Positions 24,901 to 35,398 of a DNA stretch of 64,000 nt are shown piece by piece; within the stretch, counting starts at the first letter, position 1, and each line of letters opens with the position of its first letter. The notes below the pieces were generated by a model. The model was not told where the DNA came from. It ran no database searches and saw nothing but the letters and a program-made list of their open reading frames with translations. The stretch comes from Zygnema cylindricum (Eukaryota; Streptophyta; Zygnematophyceae; Zygnematales; Zygnemataceae), in the NCBI GenBank assembly GCA_037447655.1, contig JBBHKE010003455.1, positions 495,131 through 559,130 of the forward strand, given 5' to 3'. Made by a program: the position numbers and the translations under genes.

Positions 24901-27900
24901 CGGTGTAGACATCTACGATCAAACTCAAAAAAAATGTGAGACCCCTAAACATGACCAGTTATTAAATCGAGCAACTTCCATCTGTCCGTCTGTATGTCGA
25001 AGGGTTTTTTAGGGTTTTTTTGTGACATGTCTTCGAATGCATTTGCAATGCAAAAAGCTTGGAGTTCCGTACACTGCTTACCACCAATATGCAGTCCATG
25101 CTATTTACAAATAAAGCCCATCCATTTAATATTTGTTTCAAGGTGGAATAACAAATATGTATGGCATAAAACAAGAGTTAAGAGTGTTGTGGAATTGAAC
25201 CAACATTAGTGTGGATTTGCTAGCCATACACACTAATAGCGATAGAAAGGGGTCATCAAATCACCTGCACGATCAAATTTTCGAGTCACTAAAAACCAAT
25301 ACAGAACTAATCCCAGAACCCACCTTCACGATAAAGTTGTTCCAATGCCCTCCATGTATCTTGCCTCACAGACTGATTTAGTTCCGATTTTCTGCAAGTC
25401 TCTGCCCTCAGGGGAACCTTTGGATTGAGAACTGCTCTTCCTTAACTCTTTACAAAAAAAATATTTTCATTGAGCTTTTTCAACAGCGTGACAGGAATGA
25501 GAGTTTTTTGAAGGTTTTGGGGCCTTGATCTTGTTATTTTCATGGAAAAGAACTTGAAAATGGGCAAAGTCCTCTGTTTCAGTGATCTTATTGAGGTGCC
25601 TTTTAGTCAAGACTGTAACCAAATTTCGGGTAAGTACATTATGGATCAAATCTAGTTGTCAAGGAAATGTCATTTTAAAGGAAATGTTGTTTTCAAGGAA
25701 ATTTAGTTTCAAGGAAATGCAGATGTTAAAGAAATGTAGTTTGCAAGGAAATCTAGTTTTCAAGAAAATGTAGTTCCAAGCAGATGCAGTTTTCAAGGAA
25801 ATGTAGTTATTAAGGAAATGTCGATTTTAAAAATGTAGTTTCCAAGTAAATGAAGTTTTCAAGAAAATATAGTTTGCGTTGTAAGAGAGGAGAAGGCATG
25901 TTGCACAGTGATGCACAAAATGAGAGGATGAAAACATGTTACTAAACATCGACATAATTAACAAGTTAACTAAAAACAGTGTAACTAAGGCAAATATCCT
26001 GTGTTCATTAAGTGGTAAAATTCAGTAATAATTTAATCATTAAGTAGGAAGAGGTGACTGTTAAGAAGCTCACATGTCTTGTTTCGCAACACCTGGCCTG
26101 TTTCCCCACCAGTTTTCCGACTACCAAGGGATTAGAGGGAGCTTAAACACCTAAAATTTAAGTCAAAAATTTCCCTCAGGAAGGGCTTGTGATAGAAGAG
26201 ATTTCTTAATTAATGTGATCTTGGTTGGAATGGAGAAGAAGGTTAATGGAAACATTCTTTTCCACAAGATAGATTGCATGTCTCCTTCATTTAAGCTGAT
26301 CAGACGAGCTTAGAATTGCTGTTTATTTGGAAACGATGTTGATTTCAGGCATTTTTTCTGATTTCGTAATTTTTTGGGCTTCAAAATGGTTTGTAGCGCT
26401 GTTTTTTTCAAAATGTAATTTTGAAACTCTTTGCTTTTGTCCCATTTTACTCTCCCTCTCTCCCTCTTTGCCTTTTCCCTCCTCTTTGCTTTGTATAGTA
26501 TATTACAACTTAGTTGTAACTGATCTGGAAACTGAGTAACTTTTTCTGTAGAAATTATTTCTGTATCCCTATCACCATATTGGGTAAAATGTACCTCCAA
26601 AATACAAAGGTATCTTAGGACTCTTAGGCAACTGCTGATTCAACTCTTCTCCGCACGAATTACAATATCTTGCAACAATAGAGGGAGAGAATCTTACCAA
26701 TGAATAAGGCACAAGTCCTGCATCCACCACACATACAACAAAACCCCAAAAAAATATGAAAAAGAGATACCATACTCCCGTTTAAGTAGGTCGACGATAC
26801 AAAGTTTCCATTCCTGCTTAGGATTGTTTTTTAGTAAACCACGATATGCAAATTACACCTTTCCCCTTTCAAAACTATCAAGCCTATGTTGTTTGTAAAA
26901 CATGAAGACAAAAGTTAGAAACTGGACACATTGTATTTTTTGGAAAAATAAAAGCAGGAAAAGGAAAGCTTATGGAGGCTCCTGTGAACATTAGTGTTAT
27001 AATGGCTGTTACAGAGTGTCCAATAATAAGAGTGAGAGAGTGAGAGAGTGAGTGAGTGAGTGAGACAAGGAAGGTTGTGAGGAAGTTTGTGAGCGAATGT
27101 CCTTTTTATCTTTTTTTGTCAACCAACAGGTCCTAATCATTAAAAGCCTCAATCATGAAATTATAGTTCTCATTAACAATTTTGTCTACGTGAGACAAAT
27201 GAAACGGGTCTTTTAGGGATTTTTCGGGTCTTACGAGATAATCCATTCCCAATCTTTCCAAGCTTTTGTTGCAAGCTGCCATTGCTTTCTCATAACTGCA
27301 AATATCAATTTTCACAAGGAAAGGAAAACATGAATCGGATTCACGAAAAATGTGGGAACGAAGGGAGATAGGAGGATAGGATCCATAACTTAGACTGCAG
27401 TAAGGAGGAACCAATGTACAAGGTTTTGATTTTTCTCGACCTATCACGGTACACATTCCATTGCTATTAGTGTAAAGGAATTATTTGTGTTAATCTGGAA
27501 TTAGGTGTATAATACGAAGTTATTGTAGGGAGACGTGACGCCTTGTAGTCCCCCCACTCTTAAATAGTCTTATTGACACTTTTGTGACACTACCTTTTGA
27601 TTTTTGGTAAAAAAAAAATGTAGTGACCAAAAGAGTTTTATCAACACTAAAAGCGATAGGAATGTAGTGACTTGCACATTTTTGAGCCACATCCAAGGTA
27701 TTCCAAATCGACTAAGTACTGATTCTGCAGAAGATCTGTGCTCAAAAAAAGAAAAAAACATGAACTACAGGTAGACTCCTCATGCAACAAAAGCAACCAA
27801 ATCACTCTTTTTTCCTTTGGTATTTTTAGACTTCGAGCCACCAGCAAGGACTATGCTGTCCTATCTGCTTGAAAGACGGTTTTTGCATTGAAAACACTGG

Positions 27901-30900
27901 CCCTTGTACATTGTTGAAACCTCAAAACAGCATTGAATTTTCTAATTTGACATACCGTTTCCACAAATTGCATTGATAATCACACAACATATTCCAGAGA
28001 ACAAGGAAATTTTCACACAAAATTTCCACAATTACTTTCCACCAATAATTAATCAATTAAACCCCCCCCTTTAATAACCTAAACCCTGAGTTATTTTATT
28101 AGCTAATAAATTAATTTCCACAATTCCCAAGGAGAATTCAACTGTAAAAGGTAGAGTTATTGTTTTGCTAGAAACATATAACCTTGTTTTCCACGAGGGC
28201 TCCTATAACGACTGATTTAAGTAGTGATATTCACTATTTTCTGGTCTAAATAAAAGGACGCACAATGGAGTTATTGTTTTACTAAGACATGTAATCTTGT
28301 TTTCCATGAGGGCTTCTACGATGACTCATTTACATAAGAGCTATTCACTATTTTCAGGTTTCAAATAGAAAGACCCACGGTGGAGGTATTGTTTTTCTAA
28401 GATATATACTCTTGTTTTCCACAAGGGCTCCTACAACGACTCATTTGAGCAGCGTTATTCACTAAATTCTGGTCTTAAATAAAAGGACCCACAGTCAAGT
28501 TTTTGTTTACTAAGACATAGAACCTTGTTTTCCACGAGGCCTCCTACGACAACTCAATTAAGTAGCATTACCCACTATTTTCTTGTCTTAAATAAAAGGA
28601 CCCACGGTGGAGGCATTGTTTTCTAAGATATATACTCTTGTTTTCCACGAGGGCCCTACAACAACTCATTTGAGCAGCGTTATTCACTAATTTCTGGTCT
28701 TAAATAAAACGACCCACAGTCAAGTTACTGTTACTAAAATATATAACCTTATTTTCCACGAGGCCTCCTATACCAACTCATTTAAGTAGTGTTATTCACG
28801 AATTTCAAGCTTAAAATAACCCACGATCAAGTTATTGTTTTACTCAGATATATAACCTTGTTCCCATGAGGGCTTCTCTGGTCTTAAATAAAAGGACCAA
28901 TTGTCGATGTATTGTTTACTAATATATATAGCCTTGTTTTCCACGAGGGCTTCTACAACAACTCTTTTCCGAAGTGTTATTCACCATTTTCAGGTTTCAA
29001 ATAGAAGGACCCACGGTGGATATATTGTTTACTAAGATATATAACTTTGTTTTCCACAAGGGCTCCTACGACGACTCGTTGAAGTAGTGTTATTCACTAT
29101 TTTCCGATTTCAAATAGAAGGACCCAGGAAGGAGTTATTGTTTTCCTAAAATGTATAGCTTTGTTTTCAACGAGGGATCCTACGACTCATTTGAATAGTG
29201 TAATTCACTATTTTCTGGTCTTAAATAAAAGGACCCACGAGTTAACATTGTTTTCCATGAGGGGTCCTACGATCACTCACTTAAGTAGTGTTAATCACTA
29301 TTTTCTAGTTCCAAATGAAAGGAACCATGGTCGAGTTATTGTTTACCATTATGTATATTACAGAACGTTGTTTTCCATGAGGAGTTGTCTGTATATCTTT
29401 CTAAAAATATTTCACAAATATAGGCAGCCAGTGACAACCTTTGTAGGCTCCATATTGACAGACTCAAGAACCTTAAAAACCCAAAAAAAAGTAAAAAGGC
29501 CCCCAAACAACCCTATAAGAACCTAAAACGGCCTGAACAACTGTCATGGATATTTGACTGACCCTTGCTCATATGGAGACACTTTGGATGTAATGAACAG
29601 TTTCTCGCGGTCAATTCCAACTTCCCGGCAAGCGTTTCCGATCTCCTCCTCATTCTTGTAAATAGAGGCTGTGTCTGCATGGCAATACGACCGTCTATAT
29701 TGTCAAAATAACCATTCTGTCTATCCCTTTCAATGGACGAACAATAAAAAGTGGAATCGATGCAATAACAGATAATAGATAATAGGATAATAAATGCAAT
29801 GAGAATGCAATGAATGACAAAGACTTACAAGAGAGATGGAGCAAAATAAACTGAGTCACTACTAAGACTACTACCATTGAAACTCGTGGCTCAGCAGAAA
29901 GTTTGGGAAAGAGAAAAAGAAAGGACACTGCCCAATCACTATTAGAGGTAATCACTGTAATTCGACTGAGTGTTTTTTGACACAAAATCATAAATCCGTG
30001 TCAATCACACTTTTAAGTTAAGTGGCCCATAATGAGCCACGTGACAACACATAATAGTTAATTGTAATAAAGTATTAACATTAATAATTGCCTAACTCTA
30101 ATAGCAATGGGCAGTTTACCTATGTGGGTATACCCAGCCTCAAGGGCCCACAGAGTTGCCCTTCGAGCTTCCTCACCGCGAGCTTTGAAAGTTCCCACTG
30201 GGAGGACAAAACAAAAACAACCACTGCAAAAAAATTATTAAAATGATTTGTAGCGAAAGGAGAGATAGAGAGAACCTGAAATCTCTCAAAACAAAAAGAA
30301 GTCCGCCGTTAATTGGAATAAGGTTTATAAAGGAAAGCTTGAAACAACAGTTAGAGTTTTCCTTTTTGTCTAAACAAAACTTTTTTAAAGAGACAAAATT
30401 ATGCGGACATCATACCTGTAAGAACAACAGAACTCTAATTATCTTCAACAAGGAATAACTACCAAACTCTATACTGGAAAAAGCCCTTACAATACTCAGG
30501 TTCAAGCAATTCAATAAGCTAGGTATGTTAAAAATGGACTTTTTTTATTATGGTTTTGTGGGGCAATGACTAGGCCAAAACGAGTGAATCTTTGATTTGA
30601 TCATTCGGTTTGTCTGATCACTTTTGCATAATATTTATTGAATTATAGGGATTTCATTTTTGATAGTACTCGATGTAAGATGTATAAATAATTTCTGTTC
30701 TTTCTTCTTTTGTGCTGATTTAAGACAATTATCCGCTTACATCCACAGTTCCGTAATAAATTCGACCTTGGAGCTGCTTGTCTTAATTCACAGTTCCTTC
30801 ACATTGCAAGTTGAAAAGTCTCCCTATCAATATTTTTTTTAAGAAACAACAGCAATTCAAAGGCGACTTTTGTATAAATTACTGTACAAATTAGATAGAT

Positions 30901-31580
30901 AGCATCTACTTATTGGCATTTATGTATTGGCGTTTATTCGACATTTGTTTCTTTCTCTTCTTATTATTATTACATTTGAGTTTAGATCACACAAAAACAT
31001 CCGCCGTAAGTTTGTCAATTTGGAAATGATGAGACCCATGTCTTAATCTAAATGTGAGACACAAAGAGGAGTGGAATTCATTATTAGAATAATGAAGAAA
31101 ATGATCTTCTTTGCCGCCAGATCTTCGAGTGGACTTACTTCGCATTTGTCTTCTTAATTACTGCATAAAAACAGACGCACTAAAACCCTAAGTTTGCATT
31201 TGCTACATTTCAGCAAGGTATTGCCAAATGTACTCAGCCATCATCAACTAGAGATTGCAATTTCGGGCAGAGAAAATAAAACCTAAAAATCAGATAAATG
31301 TTTTGTTGTTGAAAAATAGTTTCAGAAAGTTCGTCCGAGACTTACATCCCAGACGAGGCATTTCGACTCCATTTGAAAGTGGTACAAAGCGACACTCTGG
31401 TTGCCTCATTTTTTTTCTTCTTTCTGCAGTTTCACTATTGAAACCTCTAGCAAAGATTTTTGAATAAGAATCAGAAACTAAGCTTTTAGGTCTACTTTTA
31501 GTTTTAAGACTTTTGGTAAAAGTTCGGCTGGAAAAGTTGCAAATGCAGACAACTGGCCGCAGATGATTTGTTAATATCAT
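21944..31580 (-). CDS. Aldo-keto reductase (ten recognised exons, long N-terminal extension)
   Basis: NAD(P)H-dependent carbonyl reductase of the AKR superfamily. Exons, 5' to 3': 31580-31346, 30197-30120, 29674-29563, 27295-27235, 26717-26698, 25431-25324, 24346-24255, 23695-23597, 22733-22640, 22089-21944, about 348 codons. Motifs: FVPLSNGVEMPRLGLGTF (exons 1-2), catalytic Asp and Tyr in HIDTASIYKNEEEIG (exons 2-3), catalytic Lys in LFITSKVSP (exon 3), the histidine motif DLCLIH on a 20-nt exon 5, GKCRAIGVSNYTSSHL (exon 7), EVHPYLTQ (exon 8) and the cofactor-binding VIPKSLRREKI (exon 10). The first ~65 residues before the barrel are basic and Ser-rich and could be an organelle transit peptide. 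The phase from exon 5 to exon 6 does not close, so a short exon after LIH is probably missed. Introns 2-8 carry many repeats. Confidence 0.82.
23272..23590. repeat. GA-rich microsatellite in reductase intron 8
   Basis: About 320 bp of interrupted GGGAGGAGAA-type purine repeats on the + strand. On the reductase transcript it is a pyrimidine tract starting a few bases after the exon 8 donor at 23596. The open frames in it are repeat artefacts. Confidence 0.9.
24355..24505. repeat. 24-27 bp minisatellite next to reductase exon 7
   Basis: Five to six degenerate units of about 24 bp, such as aatgggaaagaatttaac and its variants. They lie in intron 6 immediately upstream of the exon 7 acceptor (24346 is the first exon base). 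Forward translation gives an NGKEFNKT repeat, but there is no supporting gene context on that strand. Confidence 0.8.
24527..24802. mobile_element. MITE, TACACCG family
   Basis: Begins TACACCGCGAATGCCTATT and ends cgctaatagcgatggattgtgta. The inner right half (24660-24800) resembles 29984-30115. A further family right end (aaatagaaattcacggtgta) lies at 24888-24907, so a second, partly overlapping element is likely. Located in reductase intron 6. Confidence 0.65.
25640..25880. repeat. ~17-bp degenerate minisatellite
   Basis: About fourteen imperfect units of the type aaggaaatgtagttttc within reductase intron 5. Units vary in length (15-19 bp) and drift in sequence. No function is evident. Confidence 0.8.
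26698..26717 (-). CDS. 20-nt micro-exon of the aldo-keto reductase
   Basis: Reads GAC TTG TGC CTT ATT CAT TG on the minus strand, bounded by acceptor gatgcag and donor gtaaga. It encodes DLCLIH(W), the AKR motif with the active-site histidine, and its incoming phase fits exon 4 exactly. It is too small to be found by ORF scanning. Confidence 0.7.
27029..27063. repeat. GAGAGTGA microsatellite
   Basis: Short run of gagagagt and gagt units on the + strand, lying in intron 4 of the minus-strand reductase, so pyrimidine-rich on the transcript. Confidence 0.8.
27450..27666. mobile_element. MITE, TACACCG family
   Basis: Left end TACACATTCCATTGCTATTA, right end aacactaaaagcgataggaatgta, imperfect inverted copies. 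About 217 bp, AT-rich, non-coding, in the reductase transcription unit just upstream of exon 4. Confidence 0.65.
28147..29384. repeat. Satellite array, ~112-bp unit, about 11.5 copies
   Basis: Tandem units begin near 28147, 28269, 28386, 28500, 28613, 28725, 28832, 28910, 29023, 29135, 29243 and 29336 (partial). The consensus core is ttgttttccacgagggctcc, then a block with ttattcactattttctggtc and aaataaaaggacccacgg. Most units are 107-117 bp; the one at 28832 has a ~35-bp deletion and the first is about 122 bp. Units 3 and 5 resemble each other, as do units 4 and 6 in part, hinting at higher-order duplication. The array fills most of reductase intron 3 (27296-29562). Confidence 0.9.
29926..30116. 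mobile_element. MITE, TACACCG-related, abutting a splice donor
   Basis: Left end ACTGCCCAATCACTATTAGA, right end ctctaatagcaatgggcagt, inverted copies. The right end lies about 3 bp from the exon 2 donor of the reductase (minus-strand GT at 30119-30118), so the intron starts almost directly with the element. Confidence 0.65.
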
Positions 31581-32291
31581 ATTTAAAGAACTGTGCTCTC
31601 CTCCGTTGTCAATCCTGAAGCCCACAACAAATACATGTTATATTGTTATGATATAATTATGAAACTTTTGCTATTAGAGTAGAGTACACAACAGTATTTG
31701 ACTACAATTTGACTTGACAATACAAATTCAAATTTCAAAGGTTCGGAGACGGCAGCTAGGTATTACCGTTTTAAGTCATCTAAAGTCTAAACTTAGGTCA
31801 AATGCCCTTTGTAACTGTACGGTAGCTTTGTGTATGTTCCGTGTCGCTTCGAGAATTACAGGTGTGGATATGAGTACGGAAAGACACGTTCCGCACCTTA
31901 ACACCATCAGTTTTTGATATAGTGTGCATCACACTAAATTAATCGTACGTCAAGAAACATTTGGTGACATGGACTCTATTTTAGGTTCGGCGTCGCAAAT
32001 TCGCGGGAACGGGATCGGTGTCATTGACACATAGCGGGTGCACTGTACCGTACGATATTTTTGGTGCACCTAGCATAATAGGACAGAATTTGACTGCACA
32101 TATGGCTGTATTACTGTACAGGTCTACCACGAGCTGACATCTGACGGTCAGAAAACCTTAACTTACTAACATAGATCGTAAATTTCTCCTGCCGTTTAGC
32201 CTGATTACTGTAGACGGTTTACTAGGCTACATAGATATCCAGCAATCTTGAAGAACTGAAAGGAAGCTTCCAAGACTCCTTCTCCAGACGC
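31581..32291. promoter_or_regulatory. Divergent promoter region between reductase and glutaredoxin-like gene
   Basis: About 0.9 kb separates the reductase start (minus strand) and the first possible start of the glutaredoxin-like gene (plus strand). No gene was found. It leads into the CACGTG cluster at 32292-32696, which could serve both genes. Confidence 0.5.
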
Positions 32292-32696
32292 CACGTGTCA
32301 ATTCGGTTCAACGCCTATCTTGGTACAGCACTTTTTGTCCGCCACGTGTTAGATCTTACCCTTTCACGATTTTACCTCAAACTCGTACTTCTTGCTTACT
32401 GCCACGTGGCAAACCCTCCTCTCTCTCCTCGTGGAAGAGTCTTCTTTCAATGGCTGCCCGCGCCTTGAGTATCTTCCCTGGATCGTCCGTACTGCCACGT
32501 GGCAGCAGTCTGGCTCCATCTGTCGCGTTACTAATAGGGAAGAAGCGCCCGTGGCTGCCACGTGGACGTACCGAAGTAGACACTAGTCTCCAAATATGCT
32601 CTAATGTGGTCAAAAGAGTTTCCGCGGTTCCGAAGAAGGGAGAAGAGGATGAAAGGTGTAAAAATCGGCTTAGCCGAACGTATGGCGCCACGTGGC
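32292..32696. promoter_or_regulatory. Cluster of six G-box (CACGTG) motifs
   Basis: CACGTG cores lie at 32292, 32343, 32403, 32496, 32559 and 32689. Three sit in the full palindrome GCCACGTGGC (32401, 32494, 32687) and one in GCCACGTGGA (32557). In plants this element binds bZIP and bHLH factors involved in light and abscisic acid responses. The last three overlap the putative first coding exon of the glutaredoxin-like gene, so either that start is too far upstream or the sites are intragenic. Confidence 0.75.
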
Positions 32697-34066
32697 AGTG
32701 TGGAATTGTACAGTCGGAGAGACACTGGCAGAGAAGGGGTTCAGTGTCGGAAGGAAGGTTCCGGAAAGAGCGAGTGGTGGAGTTCAGCGCAGTTGCAGGT
32801 GAAAGAGAGGGAGAGTCTTCTGCCGATTCCGTACTGGTACTGTACAGTAAAGAGGGCTGCTGTTTGTGTACTGGATTGAAAGAGAAGCTGGAGGCGGTGA
32901 TGGCTATGGCGGACAAAGGGCCATTGGAGGGCGTTACTATTGAGGTAATGCAGGCATTTTAATAGTAAAACGTTTTAGGTTTTGTTGGTTTGCATGGGGG
33001 TTATCTTTTTATGTATTTTTTTTCACCAGAGAGTTTAGCAGGGTGGTAAAACTCTTGAATTGCTGCTACTTCTTTAAAATTTAAGATCACGTTGCAAACG
33101 TTTTAATTTTACAAATTACAAGTATTACAATTTTTACGATGTTATGATGTTCCTAGATTGTATGAAATCCTAAATTGTTAACAAGGTTGTTGTGTCATAA
33201 ACTATGGTTGAGCTTCCAATGTCCAATGTCCAATTTCAATGTCCAATGTTTAATATCAAATGTCCAATTTCCAGCCTCCAATGTCCACTGGCCAATCCCC
33301 AATGCTCAATGTAAGATGTCCATTACCCGATTGATATCCAATGTCCATCTTTTATGACATCTTGTTTAGAATATCTGTCTAGCTCATGTGTAACTCCTTT
33401 CACTGTATAATGTGGATTCATTGACACGATTCCCTTCAAGTCCACACATAAAGTTTCAGGCTGGTTCTGGTCCGTGTTAAACTCATATTTTGTATCGAAT
33501 GTTGTTCAATTCTGCTTAAAATAACCATCATTGAGTTCACAAATGATGTAGTCTACACGACTTTTGATGAGTCTTATCGTGTCTTACGCCCAGGTTTCGT
33601 TAGGGGTTTGTTTGGGTGTTTTGTTGTTTAGATTTCAGCAATTGTTACTCATGAACTCCCCTTTTTTTTCTAATTTCGGCTTTATTCATGATAAACTAGC
33701 TAAAATATATGGTAATCCTTTTTGATTTGTCTTTGGATTTAGGTCCGTGATATTACATCGAAGGAAGATTGGGAACGCCTTTATCAATATGAGATTCCGG
33801 TTATGGCTCGTTTAACTGCTTCCGGAGAAGAGGTAAAGAGGCCCATTTTCTCTTAAGAAAATTTTGATTGAAAAGAAAAGAAAATGAATTGATTGGTGCA
33901 TGGAGGAAAATGAGCTTTTTGAAGGCAGTATATACTTGAAAGGATCACGTTTATTTTATTTTGACACGAAAAATGGTTCTTTTTTTTGCAGGTTCCAATT
34001 CCAAGACAGTCTCCACGAGTGACTGTGGAGAGACTAAAAAAGCATTTGCAATCGGCTTTTTCGTAA
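32450..34066 (+). CDS. Glutaredoxin-like protein (DUF836 type, probably organellar)
   Basis: Thioredoxin-fold protein related to plant chloroplast glutaredoxin-like and fungal YDR286C-like proteins. Exons 32450-32944, 33743-33832, 33992-34066 give 219 aa. The conserved part starts with VLYSKEGCCLCTGLKEKLEA (a CxxC-type centre, CCLC), then VRDITSKEDWERLYQYEIPV across exon 2 and VPIPRQSPRVTVERLKKHL in exon 3. The first ~125 residues are basic, Arg/Ser-rich and not conserved, which could be a transit peptide. 32450 is the only in-frame ATG ahead of the domain, but the start is uncertain because the sequence overlaps G-boxes and an upstream exon may exist. The redox substrate is unknown. Confidence 0.78.
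33215..33350. repeat. Degenerate CCAATGT repeats
   Basis: A run of tccaatgtccaatg-like heptamers with many variants in intron 1 of the glutaredoxin-like gene. Isolated similar words occur at 10370-10610 and 17275-17525 in the transporter introns. Confidence 0.6.
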
Positions 34067-35398
34067 TATCTTTGTTCGGCATTTTTGTTTTGGAGAGTAA
34101 ATCTTTTGTCATGTTTACAGAAGGATGATAATGATGAGGATTACCAGACTCTAGAGACAGTTTTCTTAGGTAAGCATGGGAAAACCAGTTTTAAGACGAC
34201 TTAAAACGGAAATTAAAGAACAACAAGTAGAAAGTAACGGAAAGTCATAAAAGTGGCTGGTCGCCTTCTTTCTGTAGCATATCTAAAACGGATTGCAGGT
34301 TTCTTACAATATGGTCTTTTAAACTCTTAAAAATGTAGATGCAAAGCTAGTGTCTAGACTTACATTCCATCACAAAAGAAAACATTTTTATGAGTTTCCC
34401 CATTTAACTTTATGTTTTCAGCAGTATCAGCCTTGTTTTTGTCATCCTGCAAAGCTTTTCTAATAAAGTATTCAACGTTATTCAATACAAACCTTTTTTT
34501 CAAAAAAAGGCCTGTAGCATGTGCTCCTCATAAGCAAACCTTGTCTCCCCCATTTACTTCATTTTTTTGGGTACATTTGTTACATCACATCCATAAATCA
34601 ACCATAGATAACCCACTTTTCTTGGTATTATTCGCACAAAGGGTCTGAAATATTCGTCACCTCCTAAGAGTTTTAGCGTAATTCACATATTTTACACTTT
34701 TTACGCATATAATACGGCAAAAAAGAAAAAAACGTTAGTTTTGATTTATGTAATCAACAACCTGGCTACAAACTACTGTACATACTTCCCAGAGTCTTGG
34801 ATAGCACTTTGGTCCCATAATTTTTTTTGCACAGTGAGACTTATACCATAGTAAAAGTCTTGTCGCAACATGACTCTTTTCCTGCTACGATTAGAAATCA
34901 TTTATGCATTTATGCGTCAACTTCTTTCTCGTCCATCGGTGATATGATAAAAGCTGTTCAGTAAGAAGAATGGGAGTTTTGGAGAGTTTAGTGAACCAGT
35001 CAGATTGTCAAACATTTTTGTTCATACCGGAAAACTATGTAAATTATTCGTCCCACCAGAATCTTGTATGTCTTAAAAGATGGAAATCTCTTGAGAAAAT
35101 ATACCAGCGGAAATAACAAATTTGGTTTCAATTGTAGGGAGACCAAAACTCCGAGATTCATACGAAATTGTGAATAAATTATATCTCTCTGAATTTCTAG
35201 AAAGATATCTACTCCAAAACCAGTTTATATACAGGAAATTTGGAAGCTATGACTTTACGACTGATTTATTGGTAAATACAAAAAGAAAATAGTCCATGAA
35301 GCCTAATGATTGTTGTGAAGGTGATCCAAACAATGTCCCTTTCGGAAAATGTAGTTTTTTAATTTCTTTGCCCAACTCCCCATTGGATGGCAAAAAAA
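34067..35398. other. Convergent intergenic region with a possible alternative terminal exon
   Basis: Lies between the glutaredoxin-like stop and the GT18 stop. 34121-34169 is bounded by acceptor tttacag and donor gtaagc and could be a spliced 3' exon. A donor-like gtaata overlaps the stop codon at 34063. Otherwise no gene is visible. Confidence 0.4.

Noticed and set aside
28147-29384. CRISPR-like array
   Set aside because: Units are ~112 bp, contiguous and degenerate without unique spacers, inside a eukaryotic intron; this is a satellite.
29161-29526. 121-codon frame with an internal peptide repeat
   Set aside because: It reads through three satellite units antisense to the reductase; the peptide repeat only reflects the DNA repeat.
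32377-32916. 179-codon minus-strand frame opposite the glutaredoxin-like exon 1
   Set aside because: It mirrors a GC-richer exon and G-box region; no recognised domain, and the plus frame carries the conserved protein.
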